A DNA stretch of 36,997 nucleotides from Gammaproteobacteria bacterium. GTDB lineage: Bacteria; Pseudomonadota; Gammaproteobacteria; Pseudomonadales; Halieaceae. Position 1 is the first letter of the stretch; each line of letters starts with the position of its first letter. Shown here piece by piece: positions 1 to 8,530 of the stretch. The position numbers and the translations under genes were made by a program. The DNA is taken from NCBI GenBank assembly GCA_024644535.1, contig JAHEKX010000008.1, positions 1 to 36,997 of the forward strand, given 5' to 3'. Below the pieces are notes generated by a model. That model did not search any database and was not told where the DNA came from. It saw nothing but the letters and a program-made list of their open reading frames with translations.

Positions 1-1403
1 TCATAGCGACGGCCATCGCCTACAACACCCACTGACTTAACGGGTAAAAAGACCGCAAAAGCCTGACTTGTTTTGTGGTACCAATCGGCTTTGTGTAACT
101 CTTCAATAAAGATTGCATCGGCGCGGCGCAGTAGCTCAGCGTACGGCTTTTTGACCTCGCCCAAAATACGCACGCCGAGTCCGGGACCCGGGAATGGATG
201 CCGATAAACCATGTCATAGGGTAAACCCAATTCAAGGCCAATTTTGCGCACTTCGTCTTTAAACAATTCCCGCAAAGGCTCGACCAACGACATCTTCATA
301 TCTTCGGGCAAACCGCCTACATTGTGGTGCGATTTAATCACATGCGCTTTGCCTGTCTCGGCGCCCGCTGATTCAATGACATCAGGGTAGATTGTGCCCT
401 GAGCCAACCAGTTCACATCAGTAAGCTTGGCCGCCTCTTGGTCAAATACTTCAATAAAGGTGTTGCCGATAGCCTTACGTTTCGCTTCGGGATCCGACAC
501 GCCTTCGAGCTTACCCAAGAATAGCGCCTCAGCATCCGCTCGAATCACTTTAACACCCATATTCTGGGCAAACATCGCCATAACTTGGTCGCCTTCGTTT
601 AAACGAAGTAAACCGTTATCGACGAACACACAGGTTAGCTGGTCACCAATCGCTTTGTGTAAAAGCGCTGCTACGACGGATGAATCGACCCCACCTGATA
701 GACCCAACAAGACTTTGTCGCTACCGACTTGGGCTTTAACGCGAGTTATGGCGTCTTCAACGATATTGGCGGGCGTCCACAGAGCCTCGCAGCCACAAAT
801 CTCAAGCAAGAAGTGCTCGAACAAACGCTGCCCTTGCAAGGTGTGTGTTACTTCGGGGTGAAACTGTATCCCAAAAAAGGGCTTAGTAATGTGAGCCATT
901 GCCGCAATCGGGCAGGAGTCGGTTTTGGCCACCACAGTGAAATCGGCAGGTACTTGGACCACTTTATCACCATGACTCATCCACACATCCAACAATGATG
1001 CGCCATTACTGCCGATATGATCGCGAATATCATGCAGCAAGGCCGATTCCGTTACCACTTCGATTTGCGCATAACCGAATTCGCTGGTCTCGGAGGCCTG
1101 CACTTTGCCGCCAAACTGCTCTGCCATGGTTTGCATACCGTAGCAAATTCCCAGTACGGGCACACCCAAATCAAATACACATTCGGGCGCTCGAGGCGAG
1201 TCATGGGCACCCACGCTCTCGGGACCGCCACTCAAAATCACGCCTGCTGGCGCATACGCACGGATAGCCTGCTCTGCCATATCCCAGGGTTTTATCTCGC
1301 TGTACACCCCCGCTTCGCGCACACGGCGCGCAATTAACTGTGTGTATTGCGAACCAAAATCAAGAATCAGGATCCGATGAGCATGAATATCAGTACTTGT
1401 CAT
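1..1403 (-). CDS. guaA: GMP synthase (glutamine-hydrolysing), 3' part missing
   Basis: Converts XMP to GMP using ATP and glutamine, the last step of guanine nucleotide synthesis in the cytosol. Reading the minus strand from the ATG at 1403 gives about 467 residues before the window edge. The family is about 525 residues, so roughly the last 57 (end of the dimerisation domain) lie outside. Visible parts in order: class I glutamine amidotransferase start ([20 protein letters not shown]), nucleophile elbow GICYGMQ with Cys87, FHPEVTHT with the catalytic His/Glu, the PP-loop GLSGGVDSS of the ATP pyrophosphatase domain, then [11 protein letters not shown] and [15 protein letters not shown]. It follows guaB by 45 bp on the same strand, the standard guaBA operon. 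The Shine-Dalgarno is weak (GAG about 12 bases upstream), which fits translation as the second gene of an operon. No frameshift is seen. Confidence 0.97.
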   Translation of the reverse strand, partial: MTSTDIHAHRILILDFGSQYTQLIARRVREAGVYSEIKPWDMAEQAIRAYAPAGVILSGGPESVGAHDSPRAPECVFDLGVPVLGICYGMQTMAEQFGGKVQASETSEFGYAQIEVVTESALLHDIRDHIGSNGASLLDVWMSHGDKVVQVPADFTVVAKTDSCPIAAMAHITKPFFGIQFHPEVTHTLQGQRLFEHFLLEICGCEALWTPANIVEDAITRVKAQVGSDKVLLGLSGGVDSSVVAALLHKAIGDQLTCVFVDNGLLRLNEGDQVMAMFAQNMGVKVIRADAEALFLGKLEGVSDPEAKRKAIGNTFIEVFDQEAAKLTDVNWLAQGTIYPDVIESAGAETGKAHVIKSHHNVGGLPEDMKMSLVEPLRELFKDEVRKIGLELGLPYDMVYRHPFPGPGLGVRILGEVKKPYAELLRRADAIFIEELHKADWYHKTSQAFAVFLPVKSVGVVGDGRRY

Positions 1404-1425
1404 GTGCTAGGCAGTCTCGAGCAGG

Positions 1426-1444
1426 GGCGCGGCAGGGCCGCGCC
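1426..1444 (-). promoter_or_regulatory. GC-rich hairpin between guaB and guaA
   Basis: A perfect 8-bp stem with a 3-base loop (GGCGCGGC / GCCGCGCC) begins 4 bases after the guaB stop codon in the guaBA transcript. No run of T follows on the minus strand, so it does not look like a complete intrinsic terminator. It could stabilise the guaB message, slow polymerase, or set the guaB:guaA ratio. The structure is seen directly; the function is inferred. Confidence 0.6.
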
Positions 1445-1448
1445 TTAA

Positions 1449-2918
1449 TTAACGAACAGGGTAATTGGGTGCTTCTTTAGTGATCGACACATCGTGAACA
1501 TGGCTTTCGGACATACCCGCTGCGGTGACTTTGGCGAACTTAGGTTTAGTGCGCATGTCTTCGATGGTGCGACTTCCGGTATAACCCATAGCCGAGCGCA
1601 CTCCACCCATCAGTTGATGGATAATGCCGCCTAAAGGACCTTTGTAAGGAACGCGTCCCTCGATACCCTCTGGCACCAGTTTTTCCGAGCCTTTGCTGGC
1701 GTCTTGGAAATAGCGGTCAGACGAACCCTGTGTTCGCGACATCGCACCCAATGAGCCCATGCCTCGGTAAGACTTATAGGTACGCCCTTGATACAGTTCA
1801 ACTTCACCGGGTGCTTCTTCCGTACCTGCAAACATACTACCCATCATGACCGCATCAGCGCCCGCAACAATAGCTTTGGCGATGTCACCGCTAAATCGGA
1901 TCCCACCATCGGCAATCACGGGAATGTCATACTCCTTGAGTGCTGACACTACATTATCGATTGCTGTTATTTGCGGCACACCCACGCCTGTTACAATTCG
2001 AGTCGTGCAGATTGAGCCTGGACCAATGCCCACTTTGACAGCATCGGCACCCGCCTCGGCCAGAGCAATAGCCGCCTCGCCCGTGGCAATATTGCCGCCA
2101 ATGACCTGCACGTGCGGGTACTCCGCTTTGATTTTTTTAACTCGATTCAAAACATTGCGCGAATGACCATGCGCGGTATCGACTACCAGAACGTCAACGC
2201 CGGCCTCTACTAAGGCTGCCACCCGATCATCCGTATCCGGGCTTGTACCGACTGAAGCGCCAACACGCAGCTGCCCGTGTTTATCTTTGCACGCTAGGGG
2301 GTAGTTCTCGGCTTTGTCAAAGTCTTTAACGGTAATCATACCGCATAGTTCAAACGAGTCGTTGACTACCAAAATCTTTTCGATTCGGTGTTGGTGCAAC
2401 AACTGCTGCACCAGCTCCGATGACGCGCCCTCTTTGACCGTTACTAGCTGCTCTTTGGGCGTCATAATTTCAGTTACCCGTTTCGTGAAATCGGTTTCAA
2501 AGCGAAGATCACGGCGAGTTACGATGCCGACCAGATCGTTTCCATCAAGTACCGGAACGCCCGATATACCATTGGCTTTTGTAAGATCGGTAAGTTCTTG
2601 CAAGGTCGCCGATTGGTGGATGGTAATTGGCGATTTCACCACACCGCTTTCATACTTTTTAACTTTCCGGACTTGCGCAGCTTGCTCTTCAATGGTCATC
2701 GACTTGTGAATGACGCCAATACCGCCCTCTTGTGCTATAGCGATCGCAAGCTGGGCTTCGGTTACGGTGTCCATGGCCGCAGAAACCAGCGGCACATTAA
2801 GCTCAATGCCGCGAGTTAATCGGGTTTTGAGGCTCACATCAGAAGCCACTACTTCTGAGTAGCCGGGAAGAAGCAGTACATCATCAAAGGTCAGTGCTTC
2901 TTGCTCTATTCGCAGCAT
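1449..2918 (-). CDS. guaB: Inosine-5'-monophosphate dehydrogenase
   Basis: Oxidises IMP to XMP with NAD+, the committed step to guanine nucleotides; GuaA then aminates XMP. 489 residues, matching the usual 488. The start is the ATG at 2918, with GGAG seven bases upstream and the family N-terminus [18 protein letters not shown]; a longer in-frame reading up to 2957 lacks support. The TIM barrel is split by a CBS pair at about residues 93-205. The catalytic loop GPGSICTTR places the thioimidate Cys at 304. The flap region [10 protein letters not shown] and a normal C-terminus are present. First gene of guaBA; the 79-bp gap to the divergent xseA must hold both promoters. Confidence 0.98.
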   Translation of the reverse strand: MLRIEQEALTFDDVLLLPGYSEVVASDVSLKTRLTRGIELNVPLVSAAMDTVTEAQLAIAIAQEGGIGVIHKSMTIEEQAAQVRKVKKYESGVVKSPITIHQSATLQELTDLTKANGISGVPVLDGNDLVGIVTRRDLRFETDFTKRVTEIMTPKEQLVTVKEGASSELVQQLLHQHRIEKILVVNDSFELCGMITVKDFDKAENYPLACKDKHGQLRVGASVGTSPDTDDRVAALVEAGVDVLVVDTAHGHSRNVLNRVKKIKAEYPHVQVIGGNIATGEAAIALAEAGADAVKVGIGPGSICTTRIVTGVGVPQITAIDNVVSALKEYDIPVIADGGIRFSGDIAKAIVAGADAVMMGSMFAGTEEAPGEVELYQGRTYKSYRGMGSLGAMSRTQGSSDRYFQDASKGSEKLVPEGIEGRVPYKGPLGGIIHQLMGGVRSAMGYTGSRTIEDMRTKPKFAKVTAAGMSESHVHDVSITKEAPNYPVR

Positions 2919-2997
2919 AGCTTTACTCCTGCTGGCGGAAATTCGGTAAACCTGCAATTATACGCGTTTGTGCGAACAAACGGAAACGAAAAGCGAT

Positions 2998-4362
2998 ATG
3001 CGCGGCAACTTTCAAGCCCCTGGCTCGGAGTCACAAGAATACACGGTGAGTGCCTTGAATGGCGCGGCACGTCGCTTACTCGAAGGTCATTTCCAAATAC
3101 TGTGGGTAGTAGGCGAAATCTCGAACTTCACACGCGCAACCTCCGGCCACTGGTACTTCAGCTTAAAAGACGACAACGCTCAAGTGCGTTGCGCAATGTT
3201 CAAAAACCGCAATCAATTTTTAAAGTTTACCCCCAAGCATGGCGATAAAGTCAGGTTGCGTGCCAAGGTATCGCTCTACGAGGGACGCGGCGAATTTCAG
3301 CTGATTGGCGAATATATCGAACCGGCCGGTACTGGTGACCTACAACTGGCTTTCTTGCAGCTTAAAGCCCAACTTGAAGCCGAGGGGTTATTTGTGCCAG
3401 AGCACAAAAAATCGATCCCGAATCGTGTCAGGCGTATAGGTGTAGTCACATCGGCTAAAGGCGCCGCTTTACAAGACATCCTGAGTGTACTTCACAGTCG
3501 ATGGGCCGGGCTTGAAGTCCTGATTGCCGATGCCCCCGTGCAAGGCGCAGAGGCACCCGCAAAATTAGAAATCGCTTTGCATAAGGTCGCGGAATTTCAC
3601 AAATCAACACCTATTGATCTGGTCATTATTGGGCGCGGCGGTGGTTCATTAGAAGATCTATGGGCTTTTAACAACGAGCGGCTTGCCCGCACGATAGCGG
3701 CTTATGAGATTCCTGTTATCAGTGCCGTTGGACACGAAACGGATTTCACCATTGCCGACTGGGTGGCCGACGCGAGAGCACCGACGCCATCAGCAGCGGC
3801 AGCCATGGCTTCTCCTGACCACAGCGACGCCCCCACGCGCATACGCGAAGCTCTAAGTAGGCTACTAAGAGCCTACAGCGGCAACCTTAAAACTAAAGGC
3901 ACTGTACTTAACAATTCTCGAACCCGACTTCGGCACCCCGGCGAATTAATAGAACAAAAAATATTAAGAATCGATGAACTCGAATTACGGCTTAATGCAC
4001 AGCAAATACGACGACTGGAACAAGCGCATTCGCTATGTAGTCATGCCGGCAAGCGCCTTCACAGCCACAACCCCGTTCGCGCTATAAAAAGTTTAGGCGA
4101 GCAAGTTCACAAGCTACAAACTCGTTTAGAAAAGGGGCAAATACGTTTAATCGCCTCGCTCAACGAGCGGCAAAAACAGACCGAATATGTCATGCACAGT
4201 TTAAGTCCTATGCGAACGGTTGATCGAGGTTACGCAATATTAAAGAATAACCAGGGGCAAATTGTTACGAGTGTCTCTGGGTTTTCAGCCAGCAACAAAG
4301 GCTCTGCCACCCTTAAGGACGGCCATATCGATTTCGAGGTAAACGCTGCGAAAAAGGCTTAG
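2998..4362 (+). CDS. xseA: Exodeoxyribonuclease VII large subunit
   Basis: Large subunit of the XseA-XseB single-strand exonuclease, which trims ssDNA in both directions in repair and recombination. I use the ATG at 2998 (454 residues; E. coli has 456). It places the conserved TVSALN segment where E. coli has it; a TTG start at 2968 would add 10 unsupported residues. Domains: N-terminal OB fold to about residue 105 (VVGEISNFTRATSGHWYFSLKD), the catalytic core with GRGGGSLEDLWAFN and GHETDFTIADWVADARAPTP, then a long charged helical region that probably forms the coiled-coil stalk where XseB binds. Divergent from guaB as in E. coli. Its stop overlaps the stop of the convergent Crp-type gene by 3 bases. 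xseB is not in the window. Confidence 0.97.
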   Translation: MRGNFQAPGSESQEYTVSALNGAARRLLEGHFQILWVVGEISNFTRATSGHWYFSLKDDNAQVRCAMFKNRNQFLKFTPKHGDKVRLRAKVSLYEGRGEFQLIGEYIEPAGTGDLQLAFLQLKAQLEAEGLFVPEHKKSIPNRVRRIGVVTSAKGAALQDILSVLHSRWAGLEVLIADAPVQGAEAPAKLEIALHKVAEFHKSTPIDLVIIGRGGGSLEDLWAFNNERLARTIAAYEIPVISAVGHETDFTIADWVADARAPTPSAAAAMASPDHSDAPTRIREALSRLLRAYSGNLKTKGTVLNNSRTRLRHPGELIEQKILRIDELELRLNAQQIRRLEQAHSLCSHAGKRLHSHNPVRAIKSLGEQVHKLQTRLEKGQIRLIASLNERQKQTEYVMHSLSPMRTVDRGYAILKNNQGQIVTSVSGFSASNKGSATLKDGHIDFEVNAAKKA

Positions 4363-5006
4363 TACTTAGCGGGTAAACGCGTATTGATAATAATGTGGCG
4401 GCCTTCAAAACGAATGTACTCGCCAATCGTCAAATCCTTCAAAATTCGCGCCACCATCTCACGCGAAGCACCTACCCGATCTGCGATGTCTTGCTGTGTA
4501 AGCTTATCGGGAATGAATAAGGTGCCGTCACCGCGCTCCTCTGACAAATCCATAAGGACATTAGCCACGCGGCCATAGACATCTTGCAAAGCGAGGCTTT
4601 TAACGTCTGCGGTTAACTTTCTAACGCGCTGAGCCAAGTTACGAATTAGGCTTTTTGCTATATTCGGGTGTGCCGCTAACACTGCGTTAAAATCATCTTT
4701 ATAGATAACGACGAAGTCGCTTTTTTCGACCGTGCGCACAGACGCAGATCGAAGTGAATCATCCACTAAGGCCAGCTCACCAAAGTAATCACCGGGGCCC
4801 TGCGTGTTCATGATGAACTCTTTTCCGTTTTTATCGCTACAGTAAACTTTGACTTTACCCGAGACAATCACGAATAAGGAATCCGCAGGCTCATTCTCGT
4901 GAATTACTACGGTATTCTTGGGAAAAGATCGCTCAGTTGACGTATTGCTCAAGGCGACCAATTCTTCCGTACTGAGCCCTTGAAACAGTTCCACTTTTTC
5001 TAGCAT
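4359..5006 (-). CDS. Crp/Fnr-family transcriptional regulator
   Basis: 215 residues with the two-domain plan of the CRP superfamily. Residues about 10-125 form a cyclic-nucleotide-binding beta roll with phosphate-binding cassette GDYFGELALVDDSLRSASV: Glu77, Arg86 and Ser87 match the ribose- and phosphate-contacting Glu72, Arg82 and Ser83 of E. coli CRP. A dimerisation helix follows at about 110-140, then a winged helix-turn-helix with recognition region LTQQDIADRVGASREMVARI (residues 169-188). No FNR-type Cys cluster is present. The intact pocket suggests it binds a cyclic nucleotide; cAMP versus cGMP cannot be decided from this alone. It is divergent, across 194 bp, from a nucleotide cyclase operon, so a ligand-maker and ligand-sensor pair is a reasonable inference. 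The start has GAGG about 6 bases upstream. Confidence 0.9.
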   Translation of the reverse strand: MLEKVELFQGLSTEELVALSNTSTERSFPKNTVVIHENEPADSLFVIVSGKVKVYCSDKNGKEFIMNTQGPGDYFGELALVDDSLRSASVRTVEKSDFVVIYKDDFNAVLAAHPNIAKSLIRNLAQRVRKLTADVKSLALQDVYGRVANVLMDLSEERGDGTLFIPDKLTQQDIADRVGASREMVARILKDLTIGEYIRFEGRHIIINTRLPAKY

Positions 5007-5200
5007 TAATGCCTCGTCCGTTCTGTAGGGTTACCCCTCATTGGAATCAGTTTAACCCAATCCGAAGGATTCGCACACCCGCTTAACCATTTGTTGCGAT
5101 TTTCTTACCGCAGCTGCCGATCAAGGTCCATAAAATTGCGCGTTTTCATGCACAAGATAAGCGGGGTATACTGCAGACAAAGAATGTAGAACCAAACGCC
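5007..5200. promoter_or_regulatory. Divergent intergenic region, Crp-type regulator / cyclase operon
   Basis: 194 bp between two divergent starts must hold promoters for both. On the plus strand a TATACT hexamer at 5167-5172 sits 28 bp before the cyclase ATG and could be its -10 box, but no good -35 lies 16-18 bp upstream of it. I looked for a TGTGA-N6-TCACA type CRP site and saw none, so autoregulation by the neighbouring regulator is not evident from sequence. Confidence 0.3.
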
Positions 5201-6637
5201 ATGAGTTCAACCAGCACCGCCACAGCTCTATCCAGACAGCGAATTGTAGAACTCAACGATCTACTTAATGAGACCCTTGCAGAGCTGGACAAGGCGGACT
5301 TATTCGAGGAGAGCACACTGTTGGCGACGTCGTTATCAGCCTTGACGGCCGGCCACACTGAAGCACTTAGCCGACACGACCTGCTCAACTATTACACCAG
5401 CGCCTGCGGCTATGCCGAGATCCTTCTTGAGGAGCTGGACGATACCGCTCACATAAGCTTACAAACGGGCCTGACGAACCTGGTAACAGCTATTCGCGAG
5501 CTCAGCGAAACACCTGAAGGCGTAGCAAAAGCAAATTCATCTTACAAGCTCGAGCCCATTACAACGACTGTTGGCAGTATTCTCGTCGTCGATGACCAAA
5601 GCGACAATCGAACGGTGTTAGAACGCTTACTGAGCCGCGTTGGTCACACAGTGTACACCGCAGACAGCGGCGAAGCCGCTTTAGACCAACTAACTAGGCA
5701 CCCTATCGATATCGTGTTACTCGATTTATCTATGCCTGGCATGGGCGGCAAGACAGCGCTCACCAAAATCAAAGCTGACCCAAAACTTCGATCGATTCCC
5801 GTTATCGTTATTTCAGGGCATCAAGATTTAGATTCGGTCGTCGAATGTATTACCTTGGGCGCAGACGACTATCTGTTCAAGCCCTTTAACTCTGTGCTAC
5901 TGCACGCCCGAATTGCAGCGGGGCTTGATCGCAAGCAGTGGCATGATCGAGAGTTGAACTACCTACATCAGCTTGAGCAACGCGAACGGTTTATCCGCGC
6001 CACCTTTGGCCGTTATTTGACCGATGAAATAGTGGCTGACATTTTAGAAAAACCAGAGGGCCTTCGACTCGGTGGCGATCTCAAAGAAATCACCATTTTG
6101 ATGGCCGATATACGCGGCTTCACCCAATTATGTTCGCAGATGCCTCCCGAGCAGGTCGTATCACTGCTAAATGGCTATTTGGGAACAATGACCGAGATTA
6201 TCATGCGACACAACGGCACCATCGACGAGTTTTTAGGCGATGCAATTCTGGCTGTATTTGGCGCACCAAAGGACGATCCGAATCACGCTCAAAGTGCAGT
6301 GGCTTGCAGCGTTGAAATGCAGCAGGCAGTCGCCGCAGTCAACCGACAACATCAAACTGCTAATTTGCCGCAGATTAGCACCGGCATTGCCATTAATACA
6401 GGCACAGTGGTCGCGGGCAACATTGGCTCGGACCGACGCGCAAAATACGGATTTGTGGGCACCCCTATGAACGTCACATCACGTATCGAAGACTTGTGCG
6501 AAGCCAACGAAATTTTGATCTCTGATGCTACCAAGCAGGCACTTCGCAACGGCGACCGCCTTTACGATAAGGGAACACATTCGTTAAAAGGTATCGACCA
6601 GCCGGTGCGCATTTTTGGCGTCAAATGGCAGAATTAA
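5201..6637 (+). CDS. Receiver-domain class III nucleotide cyclase (possible guanylate cyclase)
   Basis: 478 residues, three parts. Residues about 1-115 are helical and contain an H-box-like stretch (RHDLLNYYTSACGYAEILLE, residues 58-77) with no ATPase domain after it. Residues about 125-243 are a complete response-regulator receiver: Asp131/Asp132, phospho-acceptor Asp175 (VLLDLSMPG), Ser205 and Lys227. A linker helix leads to a class III catalytic domain (about 290-470) with metal-binding Asp303 (MADIRGFT) and Asp347 (EFLGDAILAVFGAP) and transition-state Asn424 and Arg428 (MNVTSR). The base-specificity positions are Glu343 and Gly417; adenylate cyclases normally have Lys and Asp or Thr, so cGMP production is possible. 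First gene of an operon with a receiver and a histidine kinase, likely controlled by phosphorylation of Asp175. Cytosolic; no membrane segment. Confidence 0.92.
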   Translation: MSSTSTATALSRQRIVELNDLLNETLAELDKADLFEESTLLATSLSALTAGHTEALSRHDLLNYYTSACGYAEILLEELDDTAHISLQTGLTNLVTAIRELSETPEGVAKANSSYKLEPITTTVGSILVVDDQSDNRTVLERLLSRVGHTVYTADSGEAALDQLTRHPIDIVLLDLSMPGMGGKTALTKIKADPKLRSIPVIVISGHQDLDSVVECITLGADDYLFKPFNSVLLHARIAAGLDRKQWHDRELNYLHQLEQRERFIRATFGRYLTDEIVADILEKPEGLRLGGDLKEITILMADIRGFTQLCSQMPPEQVVSLLNGYLGTMTEIIMRHNGTIDEFLGDAILAVFGAPKDDPNHAQSAVACSVEMQQAVAAVNRQHQTANLPQISTGIAINTGTVVAGNIGSDRRAKYGFVGTPMNVTSRIEDLCEANEILISDATKQALRNGDRLYDKGTHSLKGIDQPVRIFGVKWQN

Positions 6638-6638
6638 A

Positions 6639-7007
6639 ATGAGCACGAAGTTACTTTTAGTAGAAGACAATGAACTGAATCGCGACATGCTAACGCGACG
6701 ACTTATTCGTAAAGGCTTTGAAGTAGTGACCGCAGAGGATGGGCTAGAGGCCTTAGAAAAAATGCGGCAATATCATCCCGACGTGGTTTTGATGGACTTA
6801 AACTTGCCTATCTTAAGCGGCTGGGAGGCTTGTAAAATAGCGACAAATGACCCCGATCTTGCTGATATTCCTATGTTGGCCCTAACTGCCCATGCCTTGG
6901 AAAAAGAACTAAAAAAGGCGCTGGACGCGGGATGCAAAGACTATGCAACAAAGCCCATCGACTTCCCGGTACTACTTAGAAAAATCGCGGGACTACTAAA
7001 CCCATGA
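6639..7007 (+). CDS. Single-domain response regulator (CheY/DivK type)
   Basis: 122 residues, a receiver domain and nothing else. Acidic pair Glu9/Asp10 (LLLVEDN), phospho-acceptor Asp53 (VVLMDLNLPILSGWEA), Thr83 (LALTAHA) and Lys105 (ATKPID) are all in place. The ATG at 6639 is one base after the cyclase stop; an in-frame upstream start inside the cyclase gene would only add eight unrelated residues. It overlaps the kinase start by 4 bases, so the three genes are probably translationally coupled. With no output domain it should act by protein contact or as a phosphate shuttle or sink between the kinase and the receiver-cyclase. Confidence 0.93.
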   Translation: MSTKLLLVEDNELNRDMLTRRLIRKGFEVVTAEDGLEALEKMRQYHPDVVLMDLNLPILSGWEACKIATNDPDLADIPMLALTAHALEKELKKALDAGCKDYATKPIDFPVLLRKIAGLLNP

Positions 7008-8530
7008 GTCTGCGTAAGCGTCTAATCGTGTCCATGCTTACCATTTTGGCGCTATTGTGTGTCAACGTCGGCACGCATTTTTGGGGTAGCTTGGCTCGAA
7101 ACCAGAGCATGGTCGCCTACCGTGACTCAGTTCGTGCCGGTCAATTATCGGATGAAATCGAGCGCTTGCTGGAAGACCAACGACAGCAAGTTCTGGTACT
7201 TGCGCTATTAAAAGAAACCACGGGCGACAAACTTGGAGCCAGCGAACAACAAGCCGCGCTTGACAACATAGAAAGCATTAACCGCAAAGTACTCTCGCTA
7301 GGGCGACTGAGCTGGGATGATACCGAGAAAACCTATCAGAATTTGAAAAACTCTAACGATCAACTCCTAGAACAATGGTCTCAGTTCTATGAGAGGTATA
7401 ACGATGAAGAGTTGCAAATCGACGTCGAAAACCCCTTGCTCTACCTAGAAACCAACCAGCAACTTGATGCCTTAAAACAAGAGCAAAGCAAGATCGCGGT
7501 TAAGCGCGCCAGTATTATTGACAGCACCATCAAACTGACCGACCGCATTACCGTACTGGCCTTTGTAACAACGCTGTTTCTGACCTTTTTGTTGGGATTC
7601 ATTTTGGTTCGCTACACTAACCGTTCATTTAAGCGACTGCAAAAAGGTACCGAGTTAATAGGTGCGGGCGACTTGAGCTTCCGTATCCAAACAGCAGACC
7701 AGTCTGGCGAGCTCGCCGATCTCGGGCGTGCGTTTAACGATATGTCAGAAAAACTAGCCAACGCCATTGGCGAGGTTCAAATGGCCAAAGAACAGGCCGA
7801 TTCCGCAAACGCCGCTAAAAGCACCTTTTTAGCCAACGTATCGCACGAATTGAGAACACCGCTAAACGCCATTATTGGCTACAGTGAAATGATTCAGGAA
7901 GAGGTAACTGACGGCGAAGTAATAAACAAAGACCAGTTACAGGAAGATCTCACTAAAATCGTTTTCTCTGGGCGTCAGTTGTTATCGCTTATTAACGATG
8001 TGCTCGACTTAGCCAAAATCGAAACGGGCAAGATGACCATACATCTAGAGAGCTTCGACCCCATTGCCACCTTGCACACAGTGGCCGACTCTATGTCGCC
8101 CTTGTTAAATACTCAAGGCAACGCGATGCACTGGGATATGCAAGCGTCACTGCCCCACATTCAAAGCGACGCCACCAAGTTTCGTCAAATCATCACAAAT
8201 TTACTGAGTAACGCCAACAAGTTTACCGAATCTGGCACCATTACGATTAAAGCTGGCTCCAACGAAACCCAAGATCAGATATGGGTAGAGGTACATGACA
8301 CCGGTATCGGCATGACTGAAGATCAATTAGGACGCATATTCGAAGCTTTTGAGCAAGCCGAGCGAAGCACCAGCAGCCGTTATGGCGGAACCGGCCTAGG
8401 GCTGTCGTTGTGTCAGGAATTTGCCCACATGCTAGGCGGATACATTCGAGCGTCTAGCACACCCAATGTGGGCAGTTCGTTTACTGTGACTCTTCCCGTG
8501 ACCCTAGAGTTAGATCCCGAAGACGCTTGA
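7004..8530 (+). CDS. HAMP-domain sensor histidine kinase
   Basis: 508-residue inner-membrane kinase. TM1 at about residues 7-24, a mostly helical periplasmic region of about 160 residues (30-182), TM2 at about 183-202, HAMP at about 204-256, a short coiled coil, then HisKA with phospho-acceptor His281 (SHELRTPLNAIIGYSEM) and the HATPase domain: N box NLLSNANKFT, G1 HDTGIGM with Asp432, G2 GGTGLGLSL at 461-469. It ends after the ATPase domain with no receiver, so the two receivers encoded just upstream are its likely partners. The ATG overlaps the previous stop (ATGA). The sensor region matches no fold I recognise. The last 50 bp overlap the 3' end of the convergent lipoprotein gene. Confidence 0.93.
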   Translation: MSLRKRLIVSMLTILALLCVNVGTHFWGSLARNQSMVAYRDSVRAGQLSDEIERLLEDQRQQVLVLALLKETTGDKLGASEQQAALDNIESINRKVLSLGRLSWDDTEKTYQNLKNSNDQLLEQWSQFYERYNDEELQIDVENPLLYLETNQQLDALKQEQSKIAVKRASIIDSTIKLTDRITVLAFVTTLFLTFLLGFILVRYTNRSFKRLQKGTELIGAGDLSFRIQTADQSGELADLGRAFNDMSEKLANAIGEVQMAKEQADSANAAKSTFLANVSHELRTPLNAIIGYSEMIQEEVTDGEVINKDQLQEDLTKIVFSGRQLLSLINDVLDLAKIETGKMTIHLESFDPIATLHTVADSMSPLLNTQGNAMHWDMQASLPHIQSDATKFRQIITNLLSNANKFTESGTITIKAGSNETQDQIWVEVHDTGIGMTEDQLGRIFEAFEQAERSTSSRYGGTGLGLSLCQEFAHMLGGYIRASSTPNVGSSFTVTLPVTLELDPEDA

